Below, piece after piece: positions 1-8,300 of a stretch of 42,440 bases of DNA. The stretch is from positions 1 through 42,440 of IMG/VR virus record IMGVR_UViG_3300026512_000027, one strand, 5' to 3'. A program made the translations under genes and the position numbers. This DNA comes from a virus. The notes under the pieces were generated by a model. It was not told where the DNA came from. It saw nothing but the letters and a program-made list of their open reading frames with translations, and did no database searches. The number at the start of each line of letters is the position of its first letter. Position 1 is the first letter of the stretch.

Positions 1-16
1 TATCAATTTTACCCAT
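1..16 (-). CDS. start of a truncated leftward gene
   Basis: An ATG at 16-14 with an AAGGATAT ribosome binding site just upstream opens a reading frame (MGKID) that runs off the left edge. A TATAAT-like box lies about 20 bases further upstream, between this start and the stop of the muramidase gene. Too little is visible to say what it encodes. Confidence 0.35.
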
Positions 17-70
17 AAGATATCCTTAGTATTTCTGACTCATTATATCATTAACTATTTTAAGTTTTAT

Positions 71-622
71 TTAAACTCTGTCAAACCAGCCAACGAATTT
101 TTCATTTGCTGGATGTGTTATATCTAGATTATAATACCTCATAAATTGTAAACCATTCAAGACTTTTAATAGTCTTCGTTCTTTAACTTTATGAACTGCA
201 TCTATTGTTTTCTTTCCAACATAACCATCTACATCTAAATCAACAAATAGTTTACCATTTCTGTTTAATAAGTTTAAAGCTTTCTGTAATTGTTTACCAG
301 CAGTATTCCAATTACCTAGATTTACACTTTGTTCTAATAACTCTTCTGCTACTATAAATGGTAATTCATCCCCTCTAAATTTATCCCAATATTCTGTCTT
401 ATAGAATTTCTTAACATCATCCTGTAGTTCTACATTACCTTGCAACAGTACCTGCCATTTATCTGTTACTTTCTTGTAGTCATCTATAATGCTCCAACCA
501 TTCCAATTTGGATGATAGCCTTTACTTATACCTTTATATGTCTCACCACCTTTATCATCCTTATCATAGCTATAGCCACCTTCTATACTTAATAAGTTAT
601 TCAATGCTTCTTCAAATTTCAT
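71..622 (-). CDS. endolysin, glycoside hydrolase 108-type muramidase
   Basis: 183 aa. The N-terminus carries the GH108 signature (IEGGYSYDKDDKGGETYKGI), with E14 as the expected catalytic glutamate. The second half (NGKLFVDLDVDGYVGKKTID) looks like the peptidoglycan-binding domain usually fused to this family. GH108 enzymes cut the N-acetylmuramic acid to N-acetylglucosamine bond, so this is the probable cell-wall-degrading endolysin. There is no signal peptide, so it should depend on the holins encoded just upstream for access to the wall. Its ATG overlaps the stop of the micro-membrane gene before it (TAATG), which suggests coupled translation. Length is normal for the family. Confidence 0.9.
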   Translation of the reverse strand: MKFEEALNNLLSIEGGYSYDKDDKGGETYKGISKGYHPNWNGWSIIDDYKKVTDKWQVLLQGNVELQDDVKKFYKTEYWDKFRGDELPFIVAEELLEQSVNLGNWNTAGKQLQKALNLLNRNGKLFVDLDVDGYVGKKTIDAVHKVKERRLLKVLNGLQFMRYYNLDITHPANEKFVGWFDRV

Positions 623-708
623 TATATTTCCTCTGCTAATACTTTATATGTTAAATACACTATGAGAACTACACATACACCTAACAATGCCTCTGAACTT
701 AACATCAT
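622..708 (-). CDS. 28-aa single-TM micro-protein in lysis cassette
   Basis: A short frame, MMLSSEALLGVCVVLIVYLT and on to KVLAEEI, with one hydrophobic helix (about residues 8-22) and a charged C-terminus. A GTAGGTG ribosome binding site precedes the ATG. Its start overlaps the stop of the preceding small gene and its stop overlaps the ATG of the muramidase, so it sits in a tightly coupled chain. Its position suggests a lysis accessory role (holin-like or spanin-like), but the function is unproven. Confidence 0.6.
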   Translation of the reverse strand: MMLSSEALLGVCVVLIVYLTYKVLAEEI

Positions 709-854
709 TATTTTACACCTACAATAGTCATTATTATAATTAGTAAGCTTATAATAACTATTATACCTATCGTTTTATCTCTTTTGTATGCTTTAATATT
801 AGAACAAGTATCTGTGTATCCGTATTCACACTCCATCTTTCTTATCCATTTCAT
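708..854 (-). CDS. 48-aa single-TM micro-protein in lysis cassette
   Basis: Starts MKWIRKMECEYGYTDTC, has a basic segment (KAYKRDK) and then one strongly hydrophobic helix (about residues 30-46, IGIIVIISLLIIIMTIVG). The ATG overlaps the stop of the holin-like gene (ATGA) and the stop overlaps the next ATG (TAATG). Two cysteines precede the TM helix. It could be an inner-membrane spanin or holin regulator, but nothing in the sequence identifies a family. Confidence 0.6.
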   Translation of the reverse strand: MKWIRKMECEYGYTDTCSNIKAYKRDKTIGIIVIISLLIIIMTIVGVK

Positions 855-1207
855 TTCTGTATATCCTTCAAGTTTATACCTGTAAACTTTTGTAATAACA
901 CTTGTGCAAATCTACTCTCTATAATTCCTAAAATAGCATAACTGGATACACCTATGAAGCCAATTATACCATCTCTACCATTTAGATCTATTGGTATGAA
1001 ACTACCTAGTGCATTAGCTGTAAATCCCCCCAGGAAGGCATTTATAATCATAGCACTATTACTCCATACTACATCCTTATTCATTTTCTTTTGCTTTGAA
1101 TAATCATACATATATGCTACTACTCCCCCAAAACTTCCTAAGATAATATCTTTTGCTGTGTCTAAAAACTGTAGCATAAAATGCACATAATTACTATTCG
1201 GTATCAT
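851..1207 (-). CDS. holin-like membrane protein
   Basis: 118 aa when started at MIPNSNYVHF. That ATG has a good AGGAGAAGAG site, whereas an ATG five codons upstream lies inside the site itself. Hydrophobic segments fall near residues 18-33, 53-70 and 78-97. A Gly/Ala-rich core (AFLGGFTANALGSF) sits in the middle segment. The layout resembles small phage holins, and the gene lies between a probable membrane sensor and the muramidase. The start overlaps the end of the preceding gene by 14 bases out of frame. Family assignment is by topology and context only. Confidence 0.65.
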   Translation of the reverse strand: MIPNSNYVHFMLQFLDTAKDIILGSFGGVVAYMYDYSKQKKMNKDVVWSNSAMIINAFLGGFTANALGSFIPIDLNGRDGIIGFIGVSSYAILGIIESRFAQVLLQKFTGINLKDIQK

Positions 1208-1907
1208 CTCTTCTCCTACCATACATTATTGAACTTGAACTGAGTAGAAGATTTAAAAATATCATCATAAATCCGATACCATACACCACTAACCTAAACC
1301 ATTTATACCTTGTCATCATCTCTTTTTCACTGACACCTTGCACAACTACTATTTGTTGAGGTTTCACCACACTAGATTTAGACAATCCTCCAAAACCTAT
1401 ATCCTCACTAGGTAGCACTCGCCACTCTAAATATTCTTTATCGTGCTTAAATAACCAACTATATCCCATCCAAGTACTATCTGTACCACTACTCATAATT
1501 GTTACTAATTTATGACACCACTCCCGACTGTTTTTACATATTTTCTTTTTAGTCCAGTACCTATCTTTGCCACAAGAATATTTAGGGTTACTATCAAATA
1601 TATATTTTTTATCTTGTAAATTAAATGCCCAAACACTACCACTATTACTGACTTTCATATGCCCTGCACAAGTATGCAAAGCTTTGTATATTTCTTTTTC
1701 AGACTTTATACTATGCCTAGTGTAGAGTCCATCTTTATCCATTAATAGCAAATCATTTACACACATCTTTATCTGTGATAGATTGTATTTAGCTTGTGTT
1801 CTAGCACTGTTTTCTAAGCTAATTCTCCAAGCTGTATCAATTGTTAGTGTAGAAATAATTGTCAGTAATATAAACAATACAGATTTAGTGGAGTATTTAT
1901 GCTTCAT
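1194..1907 (-). CDS. two-TM membrane protein with Cache-like periplasmic domain
   Basis: 237 aa from MKHKYSTK (GGGAAGAG site upstream; a TTG five codons earlier is a weaker choice). It has a TM helix at residues 9-24, a large extracytoplasmic domain and a second TM helix near the C-terminus (VVYGIGFMMIFLNLLL), followed by a basic tail. The ectodomain has features of Cache sensor domains: GSVWAFNLQDKKYIFDSN, then the G-Y-S-W and EW-VLP segments, and a final strand before the second helix. It has five cysteines, which is suitable for periplasmic disulfides. Cache domains bind small ligands in chemoreceptors and sensor kinases, but here no signalling domain follows. In a lysis cassette, a periplasmic sensor could act as an antiholin. 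That role is inference. Confidence 0.5.
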   Translation of the reverse strand: MKHKYSTKSVLFILLTIISTLTIDTAWRISLENSARTQAKYNLSQIKMCVNDLLLMDKDGLYTRHSIKSEKEIYKALHTCAGHMKVSNSGSVWAFNLQDKKYIFDSNPKYSCGKDRYWTKKKICKNSREWCHKLVTIMSSGTDSTWMGYSWLFKHDKEYLEWRVLPSEDIGFGGLSKSSVVKPQQIVVVQGVSEKEMMTRYKWFRLVVYGIGFMMIFLNLLLSSSSIMYGRRRDDTE

Positions 1908-2040
1908 TGTTACTCTTCCCAACTAATTTTATTTTAGCTCCATTTCTAGCACAAGACTTTTGAAATATCTTTAATATTGCCTTTGCCTCTTCTTCTGAAA
2001 TATTTCCTAAATCTATCTCTAATATATACTTTTGCCTCAT
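1897..2040 (-). CDS. 47-aa small protein
   Basis: Begins MRQKYILEIDLGNISEEEAK and continues as a soluble alpha/beta peptide ending KLVGKSNNEA. It has an AAGGAAAA site, its ATG abuts the stop of the 3-TM holin gene (TAGATG), and its end overlaps the start of the Cache-like gene. The short beta-alpha layout is common in small phage proteins. Function unknown. Confidence 0.6.
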   Translation of the reverse strand: MRQKYILEIDLGNISEEEAKAILKIFQKSCARNGAKIKLVGKSNNEA

Positions 2041-2481
2041 CTATTTTCCTTGTTTCCACAATGTTATAGCTTTTTCGATACTTCTACCGCCTATATAACC
2101 ACCAATACCTAATTTCAGTACCGCCCACATATCAGGAGTGATAGTCTTAACAGGTAATGATATACTAAACAGTGCTTGAATATAAGGTGATATTACATAC
2201 TCGTTTGCTATTATAAATCCGAATAGTAACATCAATAAAGGTCGCCAACTTCTTTGTAACCAATTTCCTCCCATCTCCGCTATAATCACATCTCTTTTAA
2301 TTTGCATTGTAGTTACAAAACTAGCTATTAATGTAGTTTTTAATTGATTTTTAATTTGCTCTAAGAGATTTTTATTTCGCTCTCTTTCATCATCAGAAGT
2401 AAATAAATTATCTGCGGCTTTCCCCACACTATCTACTACTTTATCAACTCCACCTGAAATAATATCTGAAAACCAACTCAT
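2041..2481 (-). CDS. holin of the 3-TM family (GTA/phage type)
   Basis: 146 aa. A charged N-terminal half with a DDERERN segment is followed by the pattern WLQRSWRPLLMLLFGFIIAN, then P-Y-I..LF and a Gly-rich final helix (GIGGYIGGRSIEK). This is the recognised arrangement of the 3-TM holin family first noted in gene transfer agents: WLQRSWRP before the first helix and GGYxxGRSxEK at the end. It should form lesions in the inner membrane at lysis. It overlaps the preceding membrane protein by 4 bases. Confidence 0.85.
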   Translation of the reverse strand: MSWFSDIISGGVDKVVDSVGKAADNLFTSDDERERNKNLLEQIKNQLKTTLIASFVTTMQIKRDVIIAEMGGNWLQRSWRPLLMLLFGFIIANEYVISPYIQALFSISLPVKTITPDMWAVLKLGIGGYIGGRSIEKAITLWKQGK

Positions 2482-2735
2482 ATCATATCCTTAATTGTTT
2501 CAAGTAAAAACAACATCATAGGCATACTTATAGTAGCTAAAATATCGTTAGCTTCTGCATCGTGACTAGTGGTGAAACTATCGTATATCTCTTTACATGT
2601 AGCTACAATAACTACTATACCTAATGCAATAGTGTGAGAACCAAGCATAACGATTATACTATATAAAGCTAATCCGTAAAAAGCGTGATTAGCTTTATCT
2701 TGTGGTAAGGTTATAGCCTTAAGAATTTTTTCCAT
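2478..2735 (-). CDS. small membrane protein with DKxxH...KExYD motif
   Basis: 85 aa from MEKILKAITL, chosen because AAAGGGAA lies at the right distance. It contains QDKANHAFYG followed by two hydrophobic helices, with KEIYDSF between them and D-I-L-A-T before the last. The DKxxH plus KExYD pattern occurs in YfiM/VanZ-like membrane proteins and in unnamed phage proteins that sit next to holins. Role unknown, and the lysis-cassette position is the best clue. Confidence 0.6.
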   Translation of the reverse strand: MEKILKAITLPQDKANHAFYGLALYSIIVMLGSHTIALGIVVIVATCKEIYDSFTTSHDAEANDILATISMPMMLFLLETIKDMI

Positions 2736-3210
2736 TGAGTTCCCTTTGTATATACTCTTCAAGTCTTTTAGGATTTAGATTATTTATTTTATGCAACTCA
2801 TCACCTAGCCAACATAATTTTAACAATCTAGCTGCACTTTCATCACAAGTCAATCTTTTTCTATCGCCTATATTCAGTTTAAAAACATCAGAACCCACAA
2901 TGTTTAGCCAATCATACTTCATTCCCAAGAAGCTATCAGCCATTTCTATCATAGCTTTTTTATTCTCTATTGATATTTCAACTTTATATTGTCTCCAATG
3001 TTTCTCATTTAGTGTCATACATTTTCGTCTATATACACCATTCCTTGTAGAAGCTGACCACCAACATATATTATCAAAACTTAGTTCTACATGGCTAGGT
3101 ACTAATTTCCACTTACCATTAAGCTTATCTTTAAAGTCAGCAGTCCACCATTGTATTCCTTTGTCAATTAAAGAACCACCGCCAATATAAAAAGCTACTG
3201 TAACTTCCAC
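2719..3210 (-). CDS. permuted NlpC/P60-like (YiiX/C92-type) cysteine peptidase
   Basis: 163 aa, starting at GTG with a GGGG site. The N-terminal part has the membrane-proximal segment IDKGIQWWT and SHVELSF (candidate catalytic His41). The C-terminal part has MKYDWLNIVG and LTCDESA (candidate nucleophile Cys). His before Cys is the order expected in circularly permuted papain-like amidases, which often cleave peptidoglycan peptides or lipid amides. In this position it may help wall degradation or genome entry. The family call rests on motif order only. Confidence 0.6.
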   Translation of the reverse strand: MEVTVAFYIGGGSLIDKGIQWWTADFKDKLNGKWKLVPSHVELSFDNICWWSASTRNGVYRRKCMTLNEKHWRQYKVEISIENKKAMIEMADSFLGMKYDWLNIVGSDVFKLNIGDRKRLTCDESAARLLKLCWLGDELHKINNLNPKRLEEYIQRELNGKNS

Positions 3211-3211
3211 A

Positions 3212-3991
3212 TTAAACCCCTATTACTTTAGCCATTTCTTGCATACCTGCCTCAAGAGCTTCACATATACTTTCAACTTCTACTTGATGTACTTTATTAT
3301 CGTAACCTTTCCAACCTATCTTAGTATCCTTATAAATAGCCTTATAAGCATCCGCTACACTTGCCCCATCAGCTAAAGCTTTGTTGAATTTATAATTAGC
3401 AAGACTAACAATTGCACCCATATTACTGATAGCTTTACCATTAGCATCATAAGCAACTGTATTTGCAGTTACAGATAATGTATCTAATGTTTTCTGTTTT
3501 TCTACCTTAGCTTTTTCTTTGAAATAAGCAGCAAGGGGTTCATAACTATTAATTCTATTTTCTGCAATTTCTGCTACTACATAAGGTCTTACAGGCTCTG
3601 TCTCTTCTGGTTCAATTAATATACCGTCATCATCATATACAGCTTCTTTAACGACTTTAGTTTCATTTAGCCACTCAGTATATGTTAAATAATCTTCTGG
3701 CGTTCTAACCTCATTACCATCCTCATCTATAGTAATGTATTTTATCTCTATTTGTGGATATTCAAACTCATCAACTTTAGGATTATCATCACTAAAATTA
3801 GCTTTATCATATTCAGCTTTTTCATCATCTATCATATCTCTCATTGACGGGTACAATGCCTCATATTCTTCATGTCTAGATTTATCCCAAGTAGCTTTGT
3901 TTTCTGCTTGATAATATTCTTTAAGTAATTGTTTAGCACCTTGAACTTTACCTTTCGATAAAGCCAAGTCTATTTTTTCTAATTTAGTCAT
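3212..3991 (-). CDS. tail-fibre-associated protein with DUF4376-like C-terminus
   Basis: 259 aa, acidic and probably helical in the first 130 residues. The C-terminal third (VTANTVAYDANGKAISNM, later W-K-G-Y-DN and EVESICEALE) matches the DUF4376 pattern found in tail-fibre assembly proteins and short fibre accessory proteins. It directly follows the large fibre gene, with an ATG one base after that gene's stop. Likely role: fibre assembly chaperone or attached accessory domain. Confidence 0.55.
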   Translation of the reverse strand: MTKLEKIDLALSKGKVQGAKQLLKEYYQAENKATWDKSRHEEYEALYPSMRDMIDDEKAEYDKANFSDDNPKVDEFEYPQIEIKYITIDEDGNEVRTPEDYLTYTEWLNETKVVKEAVYDDDGILIEPEETEPVRPYVVAEIAENRINSYEPLAAYFKEKAKVEKQKTLDTLSVTANTVAYDANGKAISNMGAIVSLANYKFNKALADGASVADAYKAIYKDTKIGWKGYDNKVHQVEVESICEALEAGMQEMAKVIGV

Positions 3992-6900
3992 CTATACATC
4001 CTTAAGTAAATTTAGTGGAGTTGAAGCAACCACTGTTCTGCATACATTTCCATTAACATCTGTTACAACACTATTAGTAAGCTGTTCAAACTCTCCGCTG
4101 TCCCCATCAAATGGATTAGACCATGTTGCAGTATCTGATACAGTTATCTTATCTGCTAATGCTCTGTATAATAGTTTTGATGTTTGCTCTTGGTACACTT
4201 TACCTATAGTCAATCCAGTTGTAGTGTCATCTTTAAATGTACTAGTACCATCCCAACCACTAGCTAGTTCTTCAATCATCCATTGAGCATATAATTCATT
4301 GTTGTTATCTGATGCTATTGTTAAGAATGCTTTAGATGCTTTGTCTCCTGTTGAAGATAGAGATATTGTGGAATGGCTAGGAATTTGTGAAGTAAATCCT
4401 ATGTGCTTCCAAGAAGAGGGTGAAGAACTGAGAGACCCTGCAGTATATAAGTCAAGAGTATTTGAGGTTGTAGACCCCGTGTATTCATATATAAGCCCAT
4501 TATGAGTATCTAAAAAAGTCTTGTCTGGATAGTTTGTTCCATAAGTATTTAAAATCCCTGCCTCAACAACTTCATCATAAGTACCCACATCACAATCCCC
4601 TAAATAACCACTCTCCATAGTACCATCTCCATCACCTGTCGGAATCCCTATTAGTGCTGTGATGTTAGCTCCCTTGTAAATACTAGCATCATTTTGCGCT
4701 ATATACTTCTCTAAAACATAATCCACTATTTTAGGATCTTGTATTGTAGCTACTGGGATTGAAGCTGTATAAGAAGTAAAATGTATTTTCTGATTGGTAG
4801 TAGCACCTACAACGTAATTATTTGTAGTTCTAATAATTGTGCTGTTGGCAGAATAAGTTTTTCCGCTATTTTCTGAAATTATTAAGGTTGGATTTGTCAA
4901 TGTTCTTTTACTTAATATAATTTGAACATTACTGTCAGGATTAGGTATAGGACTTGTTCCATCTTGATTTACCAATAAAGGATTAATTCCAATAACAGTA
5001 TCTCCACTAGTTAATCTGTCTTTTAATATTTGAGGATAATTTTCAGGAGAACCAATTAAATCTGTTGTTAGCTGTTCTCCGACTTGTGTTATTGGTAGGT
5101 CTTTTGTGAAAAATACATCTTTTTCAATAACTAAATCTATGGTTCTATCAATAGTCAAATACCAATTACCAGCATCTTCAGCATTGAAGCCTTTAAAGAC
5201 AAAAGCTTGCCCTTCATGATAACCTGTTGTTCCATACAAATATGTGGGAAATGTAGTAAAATTTTTCTTTTGTAGACCTATTCTAGCTTGAGTAGAACTT
5301 CCTAATGTTTCTATTGCAGCGACCATTCCTACAGTATCACAAACACCACCCTTACCACTAACTCCATCACTAAATACTTTACTAGCTGTATCGTGTAAGT
5401 TTGTTTTAGTTGAAGAGTAGCGCATATCTAGCCATTGTGAAGGGTAAACTATATTGTAAAATTTACCTTGTGGATGTCCTGATACTGTACTAATAATACT
5501 TCCAAAGTTATTATAATTAGATACATGAGAAATTCCTTTAATATATATTGAACCATCTACGAAATTAAATAAATCACTAATAGAAACTTTAGCGATATCT
5601 CCCCTATTTCCGTACCAATCCCCATAGGAATTATCATACTGAGATCCTACTTTTGTCCAAAAACCTCTGGTACCTGCAAAATTTAGTATAGGATGATAGG
5701 CACCAGAGTTTAAAGTCTGCCATCTACCAATAGGAGTTATTACATCACTACCTTTACTAAAAAGACCTTTACCTAAACTACTATATCCATTATTAGTAAG
5801 TGTTTCAGTTGTACTCTCTTTAGTATAAGCATCATTCATTAGTACATCATAAGTATATGTACCATCATCTTTCATACCCACAAATACTTGATTAGAGATA
5901 TAGTCAGCTGGTTTGAATTTGCTTGAAGCTAAACTTTCTCCATCATCTGTATCTTCTATTGCTTTGAATGTGTCATCTGCTAGTTGTACTGAAAAACTTA
6001 TTGTGCCTGAATTTGAATCTCTATTAAATACTGCTAAAGCCCTGCCATTTGAAATAAAAACTTCAGAATATGTAGCATCACTGTCAAATCTTGCATTTGA
6101 CGATACCCCTTGCTCGTCATCAAACCCCATCGTATCAGAGCCACTGTAGTTCTGTAATTCAAAAAAAAGTTTATATTTTAACCCACTTATTAAAGGTTTT
6201 GTTAAATCTGTAAAATAACTTATTTTAGTATTATCGCCATTACTTGATACTTTACTATTATCTGAAACTGACCACCCATCACCAGCATTCCCTTCTTCAG
6301 CATTTGCCAATTCCTCTTTGTCTACTACACAATAATCCCCTCTCTTAACCTTACCATCGACAACCAGTCCTGTACTAACTTCAGCAGTAACATCTATTCT
6401 CTCGTCAATATCATCACTATCTACACCATCATTGGTAATTTTAGTAGCTTTAACTTTATATCCATCATCATTAACTGGCAATGTAAATGTAAGTGTTTCT
6501 GTATCTGTGCTATTAACTGTTTGAGTTCTAACTACGGCATCACTATCTGACTTGTCTAGTATCTCTACTTTGATACCATCTGTTGTAGGTTTAACTCTAC
6601 ATTTGATTCTAGTATTAGCTGTTTGAGCAGGGATATTATCTAGTATAGTTCCTATCTGTGCATCTGTAGCAACTCTGTTACCTGTAATTGTACCTGTACT
6701 GATTGGGTCAAATCCAACTACATGCACATGAGGCACAAAGGAGTTATCACCTTCTCCATTAAATCCTGTTCTGTCATTAGTAGTGTTTAGGTCTATTGTG
6801 GATATTTCACGAACTGAGATGTTGGAGAAGTAAGCATCACTTTGGGACAGTATCCTAACTTGAAGTGATGTAACATCATTAGGAACTCTAAATAAAAATA

Positions 6901-7495
6901 CTCTCTTACCTATGCTACTATCCCAAGAAGTATCTTTTATTATTGTACCGTTTTGGTCTCTGAAATATGACACTACCCTACCACTATTACTTACAATACA
7001 GTATTCTATCTTATATAATTTGCCTTGTTTAACTTGTATATGGTCTTGTCTTATTGTAGATTGATTTTGTAGCCTAAGAAGACCATTAACAATAGTAATA
7101 GGGGGGTTATTATCCTCTAAGTGCCACCCACTAGTACCATCACTAAAATCCCCATTAACAACCAACTCTGGTCCAAGTGTACCAACTACTTTGCCATCAA
7201 CAATATACTGCTCTTGCGTATTAGCAACTTTAAGAATATTATTAGTAGATGTTTCAAATCTCATATCTTTTTTAGCACCAACATAACCATTAAATGGATT
7301 AGTAGCATCTATGTTAGCCAACGCATTTTGTACATCACTATCTTTACCTATTATTACTTCACCATCATAAGTACCGTCTGTACCTACAGCAATCTTACCA
7401 TAGTTCTTATCACCAGGAGTAAGCTCTTGCATTACCTCTCGTTCGGCTAATGCTCTATTTCTTACACCATCACTATTTTTATTTAATATTTTCAT
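3992..7495 (-). CDS. large tail fibre / receptor-binding protein
   Basis: 1167 aa. The N-terminal 90 residues resemble a fibre attachment region (EVIIGKDSDVQNALANIDA). Next is a carbohydrate-binding-module-like beta-sandwich starting at about residue 108 (ELVVNGDFSDGTSGWHLEDN), with G-W and V-R-x-S strands and a second similar unit near residue 390 (EGNAGDGWSVSDNSKVSS). The rest is Ser/Thr/Asp/Gly-rich beta structure, typical of fibre shafts and tips. The C-terminus holds modules with G-x-V-Y-x-E-Q-T. This is the probable host receptor-binding protein. The C-terminal modules are the part most likely exchanged between phages. Confidence 0.75.
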   Translation of the reverse strand: MKILNKNSDGVRNRALAEREVMQELTPGDKNYGKIAVGTDGTYDGEVIIGKDSDVQNALANIDATNPFNGYVGAKKDMRFETSTNNILKVANTQEQYIVDGKVVGTLGPELVVNGDFSDGTSGWHLEDNNPPITIVNGLLRLQNQSTIRQDHIQVKQGKLYKIEYCIVSNSGRVVSYFRDQNGTIIKDTSWDSSIGKRVFLFRVPNDVTSLQVRILSQSDAYFSNISVREISTIDLNTTNDRTGFNGEGDNSFVPHVHVVGFDPISTGTITGNRVATDAQIGTILDNIPAQTANTRIKCRVKPTTDGIKVEILDKSDSDAVVRTQTVNSTDTETLTFTLPVNDDGYKVKATKITNDGVDSDDIDERIDVTAEVSTGLVVDGKVKRGDYCVVDKEELANAEEGNAGDGWSVSDNSKVSSNGDNTKISYFTDLTKPLISGLKYKLFFELQNYSGSDTMGFDDEQGVSSNARFDSDATYSEVFISNGRALAVFNRDSNSGTISFSVQLADDTFKAIEDTDDGESLASSKFKPADYISNQVFVGMKDDGTYTYDVLMNDAYTKESTTETLTNNGYSSLGKGLFSKGSDVITPIGRWQTLNSGAYHPILNFAGTRGFWTKVGSQYDNSYGDWYGNRGDIAKVSISDLFNFVDGSIYIKGISHVSNYNNFGSIISTVSGHPQGKFYNIVYPSQWLDMRYSSTKTNLHDTASKVFSDGVSGKGGVCDTVGMVAAIETLGSSTQARIGLQKKNFTTFPTYLYGTTGYHEGQAFVFKGFNAEDAGNWYLTIDRTIDLVIEKDVFFTKDLPITQVGEQLTTDLIGSPENYPQILKDRLTSGDTVIGINPLLVNQDGTSPIPNPDSNVQIILSKRTLTNPTLIISENSGKTYSANSTIIRTTNNYVVGATTNQKIHFTSYTASIPVATIQDPKIVDYVLEKYIAQNDASIYKGANITALIGIPTGDGDGTMESGYLGDCDVGTYDEVVEAGILNTYGTNYPDKTFLDTHNGLIYEYTGSTTSNTLDLYTAGSLSSSPSSWKHIGFTSQIPSHSTISLSSTGDKASKAFLTIASDNNNELYAQWMIEELASGWDGTSTFKDDTTTGLTIGKVYQEQTSKLLYRALADKITVSDTATWSNPFDGDSGEFEQLTNSVVTDVNGNVCRTVVASTPLNLLKDV

Positions 7496-7741
7496 TTATA
7501 TCTCCTCTACTGCTACTAAACTGTCTAAAACAGCACCATCTACACTTACATCTCTACCATCTACATTACCATTAGTTATTAAATTAGGTACTGTTACATC
7601 CCCTGTAAACACTTGCCCTGCTATGTTTGCCTTTAAACCCAATGCTTGTTGTTGAGTTGTATTCATATCATCTAACCCAATATTTAACTGATTGTTTACA
7701 AAATCTTTACTAGCTAATGTTATTAAATCTCCAGCTGCCAT
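7496..7741 (-). CDS. short tail-fibre protein
   Basis: 81 aa, MAAGDLITLASKDFVNNQL... then GLKANIAGQVFTGDVTVPNL, a TG(D/N)VTVP strand motif common at fibre N-termini. It has a GGAGGAAT site. It lies between two other fibre genes and is probably a short fibre or an attachment segment split from a longer fibre. Confidence 0.6.
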   Translation of the reverse strand: MAAGDLITLASKDFVNNQLNIGLDDMNTTQQQALGLKANIAGQVFTGDVTVPNLITNGNVDGRDVSVDGAVLDSLVAVEEI

Positions 7742-7742
7742 A

Positions 7743-8300
7743 TTATAATTCCTCCAATGCTATGTCACCATTAATTACTCGTAACCTATAAGTTTTATCA
7801 GTCTCAGAGTCATCGTAAATTACACTACTATCTTTATTCTGTATCTTAGCAGCTACAAATGGTTTGTTTTTAACGTATCCATCACTAGCTGTGTCAGTAT
7901 TAGTCCAATCAGCTTGTATATTTACTTCTGCATTAGCTTCTATACCATCTAGTTTATACTTATCACTATCCGTCATTAAGCCATCTGTACCGTCAGTACC
8001 ATCTGTACCGCCATCAGCGGGCACAAATAAACTATGTAAATCTAGTGTAAAAGTACTACCATCATCTCTAGTAAAAGTTACTATACCGTCACTAGTATTT
8101 AACTCTGATTTAGTAATTCTAGCTAAATTTGTATCATCTATATATTTAGATAAGTCTATGTTTGTAGTATTACCTTTCTCGTCTTTATATGATAATGTAT
8201 TAGTGTCTAATGATAAAGTAGTTAGAGTAGCATCTAAAACATCTAACTGTTCTGCAACAGTAGTATCTATTAAGTTATCTAAATTAGTTATTATAGGCAT
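7743..8300 (-). CDS. tail-fibre protein with collagen-like GTD repeat
   Basis: 185 aa. It starts with a heptad-like region, continues with beta segments (GIVTFTRDDGSTFTLDL) and then a short collagen-like GTDGTDGTDG tract. It then has the fibre motif LDGIEANAEVNIQADW followed by NKPF, which recurs in many phage fibres. The last strand region ends VINGDIALEEL. Its ATG overlaps the stop of the preceding gene. Confidence 0.7.
   Translation of the reverse strand: MPIITNLDNLIDTTVAEQLDVLDATLTTLSLDTNTLSYKDEKGNTTNIDLSKYIDDTNLARITKSELNTSDGIVTFTRDDGSTFTLDLHSLFVPADGGTDGTDGTDGLMTDSDKYKLDGIEANAEVNIQADWTNTDTASDGYVKNKPFVAAKIQNKDSSVIYDDSETDKTYRLRVINGDIALEEL

Noticed and set aside
2735-3190. Rightward 151-codon frame antisense to the peptidase gene
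   Set aside because: The leftward frame has recognisable motifs and tight spacing with neighbours. The antisense product has none.
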